The notes under the pieces are model-generated. The model was not told the origin of the DNA and ran no database searches. It saw only the letters and a program-made list of their open reading frames with translations. 64,000 nt of DNA from Galeopsis tetrahit. Lineage: Eukaryota; Streptophyta; Magnoliopsida; Lamiales; Lamiaceae. This document shows positions 35,061 to 46,196 of the stretch, one piece after another; the stretch's first letter is position 1, and the number at the start of each line of letters is the position of its first letter. The position numbers and the translations under genes are program-made. The stretch is taken from NCBI GenBank assembly GCA_963675135.1, contig OY776123.1, positions 89,873,596 through 89,937,595 on the forward strand. The letters run 5' to 3'.

Positions 35061-37843
35061 CTACCGTAACTTTTTTTGGCGTTTGGAGGGTCTTAGTATT
35101 TCTTTCCTTGGCTCCTCTGGAACTTTAATGTCTGTAAATGGCTGCGTGTGTTGTGTTTCAAGAAAGATTAATCAGCTAAACAAAATAACATTGATAAGGA
35201 CAGAAATCACACAAAAAGTATATTTGATAAGCAACTAGTGTTTAGGGGGGTTTGGAGGGAAGCGTGCTTCACTTTTGATAGAGACGACGGTCATGTAATG
35301 TAATTTAACAACTATGGTTCAAGTTATCAAGGTTCCCTTGCGTATTTTATACTGAATATACAGTATATTTGCAATAAACCTTCTGTCATACTTGACGCTA
35401 TGTTTGGGATGACTCACTTTTGTTACTGGGTACACCTTAATGCTGTTTCATACAACTCATGGGAGTTTAAATTGGATGCTAGTATGTGTAATCTATAGTC
35501 CATATGGCATCCTTGCGATGCAGTCTAAACACTGTTACTATGCAATAAGAGACTTACTTATCATGGTAAATGGATTTAGAGTTTACCTGAAGCTGAAACG
35601 AGAAACTTATATATCATCATACATATTTCAAACTGGTACTGCCTACACTAGTCACTTACTCAAGGAGATAATTTCTGATTGATTCAGAAAAAAATGACCA
35701 AACAGAGTGGGAGAAAAAGTGTTACCGCATAGAATCAACAATTAATCAGGAGTATTTGGATAATCCATTAGATTATTCAGTTAAGCGAACGCAGACTACT
35801 AAATGTCATTGATATCTACCTAGAATAATAAAAAAATCCAGAGCCCAGACACACCTCCACCCTAATCTAAACTATGGACAAGATGAAGCAGGCTAAAATC
35901 GACCAGACAACATTCTATTAATGAACTTCGAACAGACACAGATATTAAAATTAATATGGATTAACTCCTCAGCCACTACGAACGCCCCCGATCAGTGCAA
36001 TGGATGTGTCTAGTCTATTTAATATTTATCTATCTCTTGATTTGAAATGGGGGCAGGTTTGAAAAATGATCTTAGAGAGTCTAGGGTTGAGGTTTTTTTT
36101 TCTTCTCATCAGAGTTATTTCACAAAGGTCAATCTCTCCCCTACGACACCAAATAACCGAGCCGAGCTTCTAAACAGCCCGCCCGCTTCCATAGAAAAAT
36201 ATTGTGGCAACATAGACCCAAGTGGTCATATTGAATCCTTTGGAACCATCACAATTACGGCCAGCCCGTCACCCAGCATATAAAGTACATTACATACATA
36301 GTCCAGGGATTGGCGACTTACCCATTCAATGACTTTGACAAAGGGAGTACTATATGAAAAATAAAAAGTTCTTTCACATAGTGTGAGGCAGGCCTTCTCT
36401 CTTCCCAATATATTTTTCCCTGTTCACTAATTAATCGACTAATTAAAATCATGCTTCTATAATCAATTTGATCCTCCAATTCAATCCAAACGAACCCACT
36501 ACATCAGGACCCTTTCGACATTACGCAAAAGCCATTATTTTACGTTCAGCTAGCACTACAAAGGTCAAAGGCTACTCCTAGTAGAAGCATTTCAGCTGGA
36601 AGAGCTACAGTATTATTGAATTCATGTTTTGGGCTCATAATAAATTAAGAGTTGCTCCTGCTACTCAGCCGAGAGTCTCGACTATTGAGCATTGTACAAG
36701 GATGCGATGTAGGAGTAGCTCATTACCTTCTGGGTAATGTTCCTCAAGCACAAGTGCTAAAGGCCTGAAAGAATATTTTAGCAGGGTTCGGGACTCTTTT
36801 TCATCCTTCCCCCGAATAATATCTTAGCATATCTACTTTTCACCCCCATTCACTTTTACTGTCTACGGATAATTCAATTTGAAGGTACCAGGAATAGTTG
36901 AAGTCATACCCAACAGAAAACGGCTCTAGTTAAGTGTTGATGTTTAACTAATAAACTCTCAAGTTTGACCCAAAAAGAAATTTAAACGTCAATTCGCAAT
37001 ACCACCCCTTGCTAGTATCATTCTTTTCTAGTAAGATGCGTCCATGATATTTCATTAACACAGTAAAATGCAGCACAGAGTGAACAAACTATGGAAAAAG
37101 CATGAATTGTGAAAAGTGGCATGAGATAATAAGACGAGGTGAAATAACTTGCCTCGTCTATTTTATTCTGCAGTTCCAAAAGTTCTTGGCAGTATGTGAG
37201 GCACTCTGCATGGTAAACAGCCGCCAATTCTTTGATCAAGGCCTTCCTTCTGATGATTCCAATCACTATAAGAGATACAAGAAGATGGTTAGCATTGATA
37301 ACAACAAGAAGGGCTCGGTTCACAGTTTCAACTATAGTTTGTATTTCTATCTCGGCATCCAAAACATAATCCAAAGTTTGAAACTAAGGTCTTAATGTAA
37401 CCAAAATTGAAAAGTAGGTAGTAGCATGTAATTTCCCAAACACCCAAAATCACCTACACATAATATCCAGTCTCCTTTGAATTTTAATCTCTCTCCTCAA
37501 TCAGACAATTCAAATTCCAACATAAAAGCCCAAAATATTTGGCTTATGAACAAGGTGTGCAATCGTTAGATCCACAGGCACAAGAGAATGCGAACAAACA
37601 ATTCATATCTCAGCAAATTAAGATAAAAGCATCATACAATTGAGGACAAAAATCAATCAAGCATCTTACAATAACATAAAGATAGAAAAAAGGGTTACTT
37701 CGGCTTGGATCGAAAGGCGGGGGCGGCGGAGGAGGGGGCGATGTGGGAGGTCCGTGGTCGTCCCGCGATGAAGAGGGCAGAGGAAGGGGCGGGAGAGGCG
37801 GAGGTGGCAGAGCGAATGGGTGTTGAATGTGGAGGTCACCCAT
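35061..37843 (-). CDS. Small plant-conserved protein of unknown function
   Basis: Three exons on the minus strand (37843-37699, 37265-37149, 35131-35061; both introns phase 1) give 110 residues. Exon 1 encodes a Pro-rich N-terminus with two proline blocks, ending PPPPPPFDPSR. The splice creates the ATG-like codon of MIGIIRRKALIKELAAVYHA, which continues ECLTYCQELLELQNKIDEA, a predicted helix with regular Leu spacing. Exon 3 adds a short basic tail (EEPRKEILRPSKRQKKLR) that could be a nuclear localisation signal. I recall relatives in other plants with the same FDPSRMIGI...YHAECL...YCQ-LLELQ core but know no function. The 2-kb second intron might hide a further small exon, although direct joining keeps the frame. 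GC-rich exon 1 and the acceptor sites support the model. Confidence 0.75.
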
Positions 37844-37909
37844 CCTTGGGCGGCCGTCGGAACTCTGTGGAAAAGTATCTAATTACAAAAGCCTTAAACC
37901 GAGATTTGT

Positions 37910-38479
37910 GACTTATACTATCAAATACAGGTGTATAACATGAATGAATTGCCACTAATAACTGGTTTAATAACACACATCACATGGGAGTACTTACTAC
38001 TTAATAATAATGCTAGTTCTCTTCTCGATGGTTTTCAACTTTCTAAAATTTAATTTTATGTTAAAACAATGAATAGGTTTAGGGTGTTTTTTTCACTCGA
38101 TTTTTTTTTTTTTTTAGGGATGTCCGAGTTAGTAAACAATTGACATCATTCATCCTAATCTAATTCCACATTTTCAATGGCAAGTAATGATAGAGTGCAT
38201 CTTTTGAGTCCGTTGATGCCCTCTTACGAATCTTGGGGTAGAAACTTGAATCTGCACACTACAAATTCTTTTGATAGATGGATACTTTGTTTTATCATTT
38301 TATACTCTGGTTCAATCCCTGTTTTTAAATCTCAAAGTAAAATAGATGAAAATTTTTAAATCTTTTACGTTTTTACTTTTTCAAAAAAATATGTTTTAAA
38401 GTGTTCAATTTACAATTTTTTTTGTTAGAAAAAAAAAAATCACTGAAAACTGAGTCATGTTGTTTGAACATATGTTTAA
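37910..38479. other. Divergent intergenic region
   Basis: AT-rich sequence between two oppositely oriented genes (unknown protein leftward, WD40 protein rightward). No reading frame with supporting evidence. Confidence 0.4.
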
Positions 38480-38660
38480 AATTGGGGCTTCCGATAAATA
38501 CGGTGACTATGTGCCACATGTAATAAAAATTGTCACACGTAGTTAAGAATATGGTCACGTATGCAAGCTATTGGAGAGTTCTCTCCAGTAGCATGTAGAC
38601 GTGTCCATATTTTTTATTACATGTGGTGTTCAGTCACATAATTTATAGGAAACCCCAATT
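38480..38660. mobile_element. Palindromic MITE
   Basis: Long imperfect inverted repeat. The left half aattggggcttccgataaat... and the right half, reversed, aattggggtttcctataaat... match over about 60 bases, including the shared ccacatgtaataaaaa. The centre is a tight hairpin, ctattggagag/ctctccagtag, at 38568-38591. No clear target duplication. Its folded transcript could yield small RNAs. Confidence 0.65.
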
Positions 38661-38775
38661 AAAAATTCCCGTTCGCATCGTGCATGTCAGTTTTCAACAA
38701 TTTTTTAGAATTTTTTTAATAAAAAATGATATAAATTTATTTTGAAAAAATAAAATTGAAAATTTAAGCAGGAAA

Positions 38776-38805
38776 GGGCCTAGTTTGACATTTGGGCCAT
38801 GGGCT
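38776..38805 (+). promoter_or_regulatory. Site II motifs upstream of the WD40 gene
   Basis: TGGGCC at 38793 and TGGGCT at 38800, plus GGGCCT at 38776, lie about 100 bp before the start codon. This is the arrangement common in plant ribosome-biogenesis genes. Confidence 0.6.
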
Positions 38806-38898
38806 ACATTACATGACTTCTTCTAAAACCCTGATCCAAAATCAAAACCCTCCGTTCTCTCTTCTCTCTCAGTCGCCTGGTTTTCTCAAAAAAAAAAG

Positions 38899-41110
38899 AT
38901 GAGTCTTGTAGCAGGGTCGTACGAGCGTTTCATATGGGGTTTCAAGTTAAAATCCCGAAAACACCCCAATTCCCTCGTCCTTACCCAGCTCTTCACCTTC
39001 CCCTCACACCTCTCCACCATCAAAACCGTCGCCGTTTCCGGCACCGCTGCAGTATCCGGCGGCAACGACGACTGCATCAAAATCTATGACCTATCATCCT
39101 CTTCCGAGATCGGATCCTTCCACCACTCCTCCTCAATCACCGCTGTCTCCTTCTTCTCCCCTCCTTCTCTCTCTTCCTTCCCCCGCAACCTCCTCGCCGC
39201 CGACGCCGAGGGTTCACTCTCCATCTACGATGCTGACCCTTTCGTGCACCTCAAGACCGTCAAAGTCCACAAAAAGGGAATTAATTCACTCTCGGTGCAT
39301 CCCTCGGGGAAGATTGCGCTAACCGTTGGACACGATGACTGCTTGGCGCTGGTCAATTTGGTCAGAGGGAGACGGAGCTTTTTCTGCAAGTTGAGCAAAG
39401 AAGCGTCTATCGTGCAATTCGACGAAACTGGTGAAAGGTTTTTTATGGTGACCGATGATAAAATCAGTGTCCACGAAGCCGAGAACGCTAAATTATTATT
39501 CGAGCTGGATAATAAGAAGAAAGTCCTCTGTGCTGCCTCCGCCGCTGTACGTTCCTATTTCTTTCATTTATTTTTGCTGGATAAATATATGCATATTTTG
39601 AATAATGAATTATATGAGATTTTGGGTTTTGATAAGTTATATCCCTTTGTGATCCTAATTCGAAAGTTAATTGCTTGTTGATGAATTTGTTTGAAATAGG
39701 CAGCAATGCAAAACCAAACTTTTCACTTAAATGTAGTTTGTTAATTTAAAATTTGAAACTTTGGAAGTCATTGTCTTGTAAACTTTTCACTTAAATGTAG
39801 TTTGTTAATTGAGAAATTGAAACTTTGGAAGTCATTATCATCTTTGGAATTGATATCAGAACAGTTTAGTGAAAATTTGATTTAAAAAAAAAAACCTTGT
39901 TTTTAATCCTATAAGTAAAAAAAGGAAAAAAGCATCCCTAAACAGTTTATTCTTGACTTTGAAATTGCCTAAACTGATTTATATGAATTCATAATCAGAA
40001 ACAATCAAACTAAACATGAATCAGACTTTGTTGATTATTTCTTTGATTATCTTTTTTGGCAGAACGGGTTATTATATACGGGTGGAGAGGATCGTAATGT
40101 CACTGCATGGGACACAGCCAGTGGAAAATTGGCATATAGTATTGAAGATGCTCATGCAGCTCGTGTCAAGGGTATCGTTGTGTTATCCAAGAGCGGTGGT
40201 GATTCAGGGGATGAGTATCCTTATATGGTGGCATCTGCATCATCTGATGGGGTAGTACGTGTTTGGGATATGCGGATGGCTAGTAAAGGGCAGTCAAATC
40301 CATTAACTGAGGTCAACACCAAATCAAGGCTCACATGCCTTGCTGGATCGTCTATCAGATGTGAGTCTGCATTCGTTCATCTCCTTTTTCCCCACACTTG
40401 AGTTTGAATGTGGGAATTTGATTTTTTGTCAAAGCATGATTATCTGGTTTGGAGTTGATATTAATTTTTCAGAAATATTCCAACCTTTGAAAATGTACCT
40501 GATTATTATTTTTGAGTGGGATTTCTTAGGAGTTTATGTCATCTAAATAATGTGTTGGTGAAAAAGAGAGATCCTAATCCTGTTATTTCTTCATTCATGA
40601 TGTTGTTAGAGCACGAGTTAACTTCTCTTTCTTCCAATGTGCGTTAATATGCCCATTTTAGATGTAATGTGCAAAATTTTAGTAGTAAACTTGCATTATC
40701 TTGCACTAACTGGACCATTCATTGTCTTCATAGCTTTAACTCTAAGAATATCTTTTTTTCTTTTAACAACTTAGGTTTAACTTAAAAGGAGTGCTTGGAG
40801 CTTTTATTTTGTTACTATCATTTTTGTTTTCTGATAAAATGTTAAGTTTCAGTGCTCATGCCTTTACATAACTTTATTTTAATTCTGTAGTATGCAAGGC
40901 AATCAAAGTATGACCTAGTTGCGTCATGTTGATACAAGTTATATAATGTTGTTGCGCAGTGGCACTGCTTCCAAATTACTGTTAGTTACTATATGTCTAT
41001 ATGTGTGATGCTAACTATGCTCCTTTTCTGATAAATCAGCCTTGAAACGTCCACGTCCAGAGATGCTGAATGCAGTTGAAACTCCAGAGGCTGCTGCTCT
41101 AGAATCATGA
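38899..41110 (+). CDS. WD40 protein, PAK1IP1/MAK11-like ribosome biogenesis factor
   Basis: Exons 38899-39546, 40063-40360 and 41040-41110 join in frame to 338 residues. The start MSLVAGSYERFIWGFKL is typical of the family: the MAK11/PAK1IP1 group opens its first blade with GSYE-F-WG. Several WD blades follow: SGGNDDCIKIYDL, LLAADAEGSLSIYD, ALTVGHDDCLALVNL, LLYTGGEDRNVTAWD and VASASSDGVVRVWDMR. The third exon adds a short tail with KRPRPEM. In yeast and animals the orthologue is nucleolar and acts in 60S assembly, linked to the MRTO4/Rpl24-like placement step; the p21-activated kinase role is animal-specific. Upstream site II motifs fit a ribosome-biogenesis gene. The next gene, RH1, belongs to the same process and converges with it. 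Confidence 0.9.
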
Positions 41111-42373
41111 TTGTTGTCCTGAGAAAGATGGTCACCAAAACTACGTTTTGTTTTTTGCCCTCCCTTTTTCCATCTTTGATGGATGTAAGTTTGGGTCCAG
41201 TTTTGCAGTTAAAGTTGGATAATAGGAATATGAATTATGTATATGAACATCAGAGCTAAACTGAGCCACTTTTTCATCATATCCAAGCTTGGCTGGCGAT
41301 TTCAAGCTTGTTATTATTATATAATATGCTTTAGTTGGTTTCTTCTTGATAGGACTTTTATCATTTTGAGTTGAGAGATTTATACCATTCTGTTACCAAA
41401 AGTGCTGCAGTAAAACTCAAAGCTCAAATATAAGTATATACTCCCTCCGTCCGTTCATTATATTAAATATATTCTTTATATTAAAATATAATTTTTTTTA
41501 AAAAAAAATATATATATATATAAAGGAGTATATAGAAAGGAAATACAAGGTTGAAACTAACCAATCGTATTATAAATATCCTAAATCCTAAGACAGAGAA
41601 AAGCTAGTATTTGCCGTCTTTATTTGTAATCCAAAAGGTAGAAATAGGATTTATTTTATTCATTAACCATACGATGAATTAAAAAATGGAGAGATTAATA
41701 TTAAGAGCAAATTACAAAAAGTCAATTCAGGATTTGGTAGAATTGTGAAACTAACATCAGATGCAAATTACAGTATCAGCATTTCTTTTACAACAAAGTG
41801 ATAATAAAAATACTGTGTTTCTATAAAATAAGGAATTATCAAAATAATCTATAAAATAATCATCATTAATGAGCAGATACAGTGGAGCTCCTCCTAACTC
41901 ATTCACTCATTCCTGATGAAGCACAGCACAGCACTGCATAAACAACCAACAAAAAAGTTGATGTTAAATTAGTAGTAAATAAAGATCAATAGCTGATACA
42001 GAATGTCAACAGAGTTGTTATTTACCTCTACATCAGTATGCTATGCAACTACAAATTCCAGCAACTCATTCTTATTTCTTAGAATAAAATCATGTATATA
42101 TTTTCTTCGAGAATATATTTTTATAATCAATACTGTATTCATTAAGCTCATTTACACTTAATTAGGCTCGAGAAAGCTTGTAAGCCTTGAATATATTCAG
42201 AAAATTAACCCCAAGCTCAACTCAGTAGCAAACAGACCAAATTCAAACTGTAAAACCACTTGGGTCCGTCCCTGTACACACACACACAAATAACTAAAAT
42301 AAGATTTGTATACATACATTTATGTGTACGGAAAATGTCTGTAGGCAAGCAGCATGATTCTTCTTCAACTCCT
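41111..42373. other. Convergent 3' region of WD40 and RH1 genes
   Basis: 3'-UTRs of the two convergent genes with AT-rich filler. A miniature Stowaway-like remnant lies at 41441-41528 (CTCCCTCCGTCC... / ...AAAGGAG, TA on both sides, 88 bp). No gene otherwise. Confidence 0.5.
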
Positions 42374-45300
42374 TTAAGCAGCTTTCTCTTCTTTCTTAGT
42401 AACGGGAGGGCGCTTGTTATTAAGCTTGCCTTTTCTGTATTTTTCCGTTTGAACACTCTCTTTCAATCTTCCCAAAGCTGTAAATGAGGAAGATGGAAAA
42501 TTTAATGCATACCTATCCCATTTTTTATCTAATTAAAAATAGTCTTGTATAGCCAGTATGCTTCAAAATTACCTGTACTGTACGTGGACTGGAATGACTC
42601 TACTGATTCAGATGGAACAGAATAAACAGGACAAGAATCGCTATCAGCTTTTTGTAACAGCCTCTTAAATCGCTTTACCTGAATTCACAACATCCAAAAA
42701 ATATTTCTCATCTAAATTGCTTTTAACTAGTATTCCCAATTAAATTACAGAGGCAATCTAAGATTAACCCAAGTACCTCATCTTTGTGCAACAGTGTAAA
42801 GCAACGGCCAGCTTGGCCTGCCCTCGCAGTTCGACCAGCACGGTGAATATAGGTCTTGATATATGTAGGCATATCATAGTTAATTACATTGTTTACCCCT
42901 TCAACATCCATTCCACGAGTCATTGCATCAGAAGAAATAAGAACTTGTACATCCCCTGCTCGAAACGCACTCAACGTTTTGCTACATTACAATGTAAATC
43001 CATCAAAATTATATATACCAGTGTCTGGTTAATGGTGAAAAATAAATCATTAATCAAACCGCTGTATGATAATGAAAAGCAATCTTCCCAAATTAGGACC
43101 CATCATATCAGAATTCAATCAACCATGAATAACAATTTAACAGAGATTTTCCCACCACGGAAGATAATTTGTTCTTCTATGTACATTTAGCAAATGAGCT
43201 TCTTTTAAAAATTAAGTTGATTCCGAAACTCGTCCTAATTTATGAGGATCAACCCTAAGTAACTGATAAACTATTACAAACTTTGAATCTCTAATTTTAA
43301 TATAATGATCAAGACCTTGTGGCTTTTAGCTACATATACATTCTTTGTACGATTCAACTTGTGTTTTTGTATAACTATTTAGCCATGAAACCAAATGCAA
43401 ATAGCCCGGAGTCTGCACTCCTACATCATTATGGATACTTTCACATGCATGGCTAATGTGCTCAAATTCATATAAGCAACGAATTGAGGGATGGGCAGAA
43501 ATGCACGTGCAGTATGCCCATTACAATATCTAGCAGTAATCAGGAGCATACTAGGAGAGAGAAGGTGTCATGACTCTTGACAGCTCACCTCCATAATCCA
43601 TAATTTAATTGTTATGTAAAACTAAGAAAAATGCAGCAGAATAATTATGTTTAGATCACCTTCTTATAGACTGGCGTTGAAGACGTGAGTACTCTTTAAT
43701 CTTAACTTGAAGGTCATCAAAGAAATTCAACAAAGTGCATAGCCTGTGAGTCGACTCCACGGAGGATGTGAAAACAATGCATTTCTCCCCTTTCAAAGTT
43801 TCTAAAAGTGCAAGAAGATAAAGTGGTTTAAGCTTTGATTTACACACCTGCATATAAATCAAGGCAATTTATCAGCATAAATTTTGTAAGAGTACAGTAA
43901 CATATCAAAAGTTTACAGCTGATTTGATGGAAGCATGCTGCTAAATGACATGTACAGAGAAGTTCTGAAACTCTCTCAGCAAGTAAATCCTTTTTACGTC
44001 ACATAAAAATCATTATTAACATAAAAGGAAACTATAAAAGTAATACAGCAAATCATATATTCTTACCACTTTAAAGGATTTCAGATGTTCAGGAAGCTGG
44101 TAGCGACTTTTTCCAGCATTTAGGAACAGGGGATGGTGGAGACCAAGCTGTGCAAGCTTACTAGGGTCTTGCGTTAATGTGGCCGATAGAACCATCTTCA
44201 CAAGCCTTGGATAAGGCTTACCTTTAAATCCTCTCTCGACACCACTGAAGACACAAAAAATATCATAATTATTTATACAATGTAAATTAACAGTATCTCC
44301 AGATATTGCTTTTCATCTCTTGTATTAAGACATAAGCTAAATGGTATATTAATTCATAACTCAAATAGCAGAAGTTATAAAGAAATCGAAACTGACAAGC
44401 TCCTGATGGTCTTCAATGAACCAAATGTAGGACAAATATTGCCATCCTCGAAGGGTAACCGGCTTTGATTTGAAGAGTAGGCCAATTGAAGGACAGTAGG
44501 CAGCCATGATTGATATGCTTCTCTAAGTAACCGGTCTGTTTCATCAACCACCTGAGGAAGTGTGTCAAATTTCAGCTTTACAAATATTTTTGAATACCAA
44601 GAAAAGAGCCACAACAAGCTGAGCTTGAACATAATCAGTTTGTTCAGTTAACCAAATAAACAGCCATTGTTAATCTCCTTACAAGATAGCAAAGATGCTC
44701 GAGTGTAAAGCCCTTGGTATTGTTAATGTGGTCCATCAATCTTCCTGGTGTCGCTACAAGTATGTCAACTGAACTTCTTAGCTCTTGAAATAAATCTTCA
44801 GAATCATAAGAGACGCAAGTATCCAATGTAGGTTTCTTGATGAGCTCTGAGATCTCGTCAGCAATGGAAGATTGACCAACTGCCAGACCCACAGACAACC
44901 CCACTGCAGGAGCCAGAGCAGCAAATATTTCCTTAACCTGAACAAGTATATAAGCTAAGTATTGTTAAACATTTGAGTTGCTCAATGAGGCACATAAAAC
45001 AAGTTTACTTGCAACATTAACTGCATTGTCGAGTAAATTCTTTTCCAGATATTGACAGAAGTAGCACATTCAATTATTACAATGCTTTCACTGGAAGCAA
45101 TATCCTCATATGTGACTGTGAGACGAAGCTTAAGGAGTACAACAAAATAAGAAAAATGAGAAGATTAAGAAAACAAAACAGCACAATCATATAAAAATTT
45201 AGTTTCATATAACCATTTGATGAGAAGAATGCATGAAGTCGTATATACAATCAAGAAAAAGTATCAGCGTTTTGTTGCAGAGAGAAATAACATGTGACCT

Positions 45301-46061
45301 GCACAGCCAAGTCACGAGTGGGCAACACCACCAGAGCTCGAAGACATTTAATCGAACGAGTTGACAGCATCTGCACAATTGGTAACGCATAAGCAAGAGT
45401 CTTCCCACTCCCCGTTGGTGAGTTTATGCAAAGATCTCGCTCGAAAGAACCAGGACCAATTGTTTCTTGCCAAACTGCTACTTGCACCGGAAATAATGAA
45501 GTAATGCCCATATTTTGCAATGCCACTTCTAACCTAACAAAATAAAAGTGTGTGAATTGTCTCTGTTGTTCACTCTTCACTACTTTATAATACCCTTTCA
45601 CCTGGTACCGCAAAAGCAGTCCTCCCGAAGGCAAATACAAAAAGGAACAAAAGGACATACACAAAACATGAGCAACAAAAACACAAAATCAATCGACTGA
45701 ATTGTAAGAAAAAAAGACAAGTGAAATAAATTCATACTATAACTTAACTTCTTCAATCGAGATTACTCTCGTATCACACAACATCTTCCCATTACTAAGC
45801 ACAAAAGTACCATACTTAGAAAAATTAAATTCCATATCAAAATTCAGAAGACCATTCAAAACCACGCAGAGAACACTAAAAAATACATTAACTAAAAAAC
45901 AAGAATATTACAGAAATACAAATATGGAAAAAAAACCTGGGATCAAGAAAAGGGGTAGAATCAAGTGGACATGGGTCAAGGAGACTTATATCAACTGGGT
46001 CTCTCATCCATGGTATCACCGGTAAACTTTTCTTCTTCTCCTCCGCCGCCATCTCCGCCAT
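42374..46061 (-). CDS. RH1: DEAD-box ATP-dependent RNA helicase 1 (RH1, Dbp6/DDX51-like)
   Basis: Nine exons (46061-45937, 45533-45299, 44937-44683, 44551-44397, 44244-44067, 43847-43660, 42981-42777, 42678-42573, 42477-42374) give 516 residues, all phases consistent. Helicase motifs: Q-motif region FPVQVAVW (56-63), Walker A SPTGSGKT (80-87), PTRDLA (113-118), TPGRL (183-187), DETD in place of DEAD (208-211), SAT (277-279), SSDAMTRGMDVEG (395-407) and HRAGRTAR (425-432). The Lys-rich C-terminus (KRPPVTKKEEKAA) suits a nucleolar protein. As I recall it, Arabidopsis RH1 has the same DETD variant and the same start (VPWMR-PVD). Dbp6-type helicases act early in 60S ribosome assembly. The start chosen is the upstream of two in-frame ATGs (46061 and 46052). 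Confidence 0.95.
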
Positions 46062-46133
46062 TCTTTCTTCTCTTTCCCTACTGACGAATTCGCCTCTGTT
46101 TGGCGGAAAAACTCAGCGATAATTCAATTCTAT

Positions 46134-46160
46134 TGGGCTATTTTCTTTGAAAAGGGCCTT
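46134..46160 (-). promoter_or_regulatory. Proximal site II motif of the RH1 promoter
   Basis: TGGGCT at 46134-46139 and GGGCC at 46154 lie about 75-95 bp upstream of the RH1 start codon. Transposon sequence begins about 40 bp further out (46197), leaving a very short native promoter. Confidence 0.5.
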
Positions 46161-46196
46161 TGAATTTAGAAGCCCTGCTTAGAGCGAAAATCTGTA

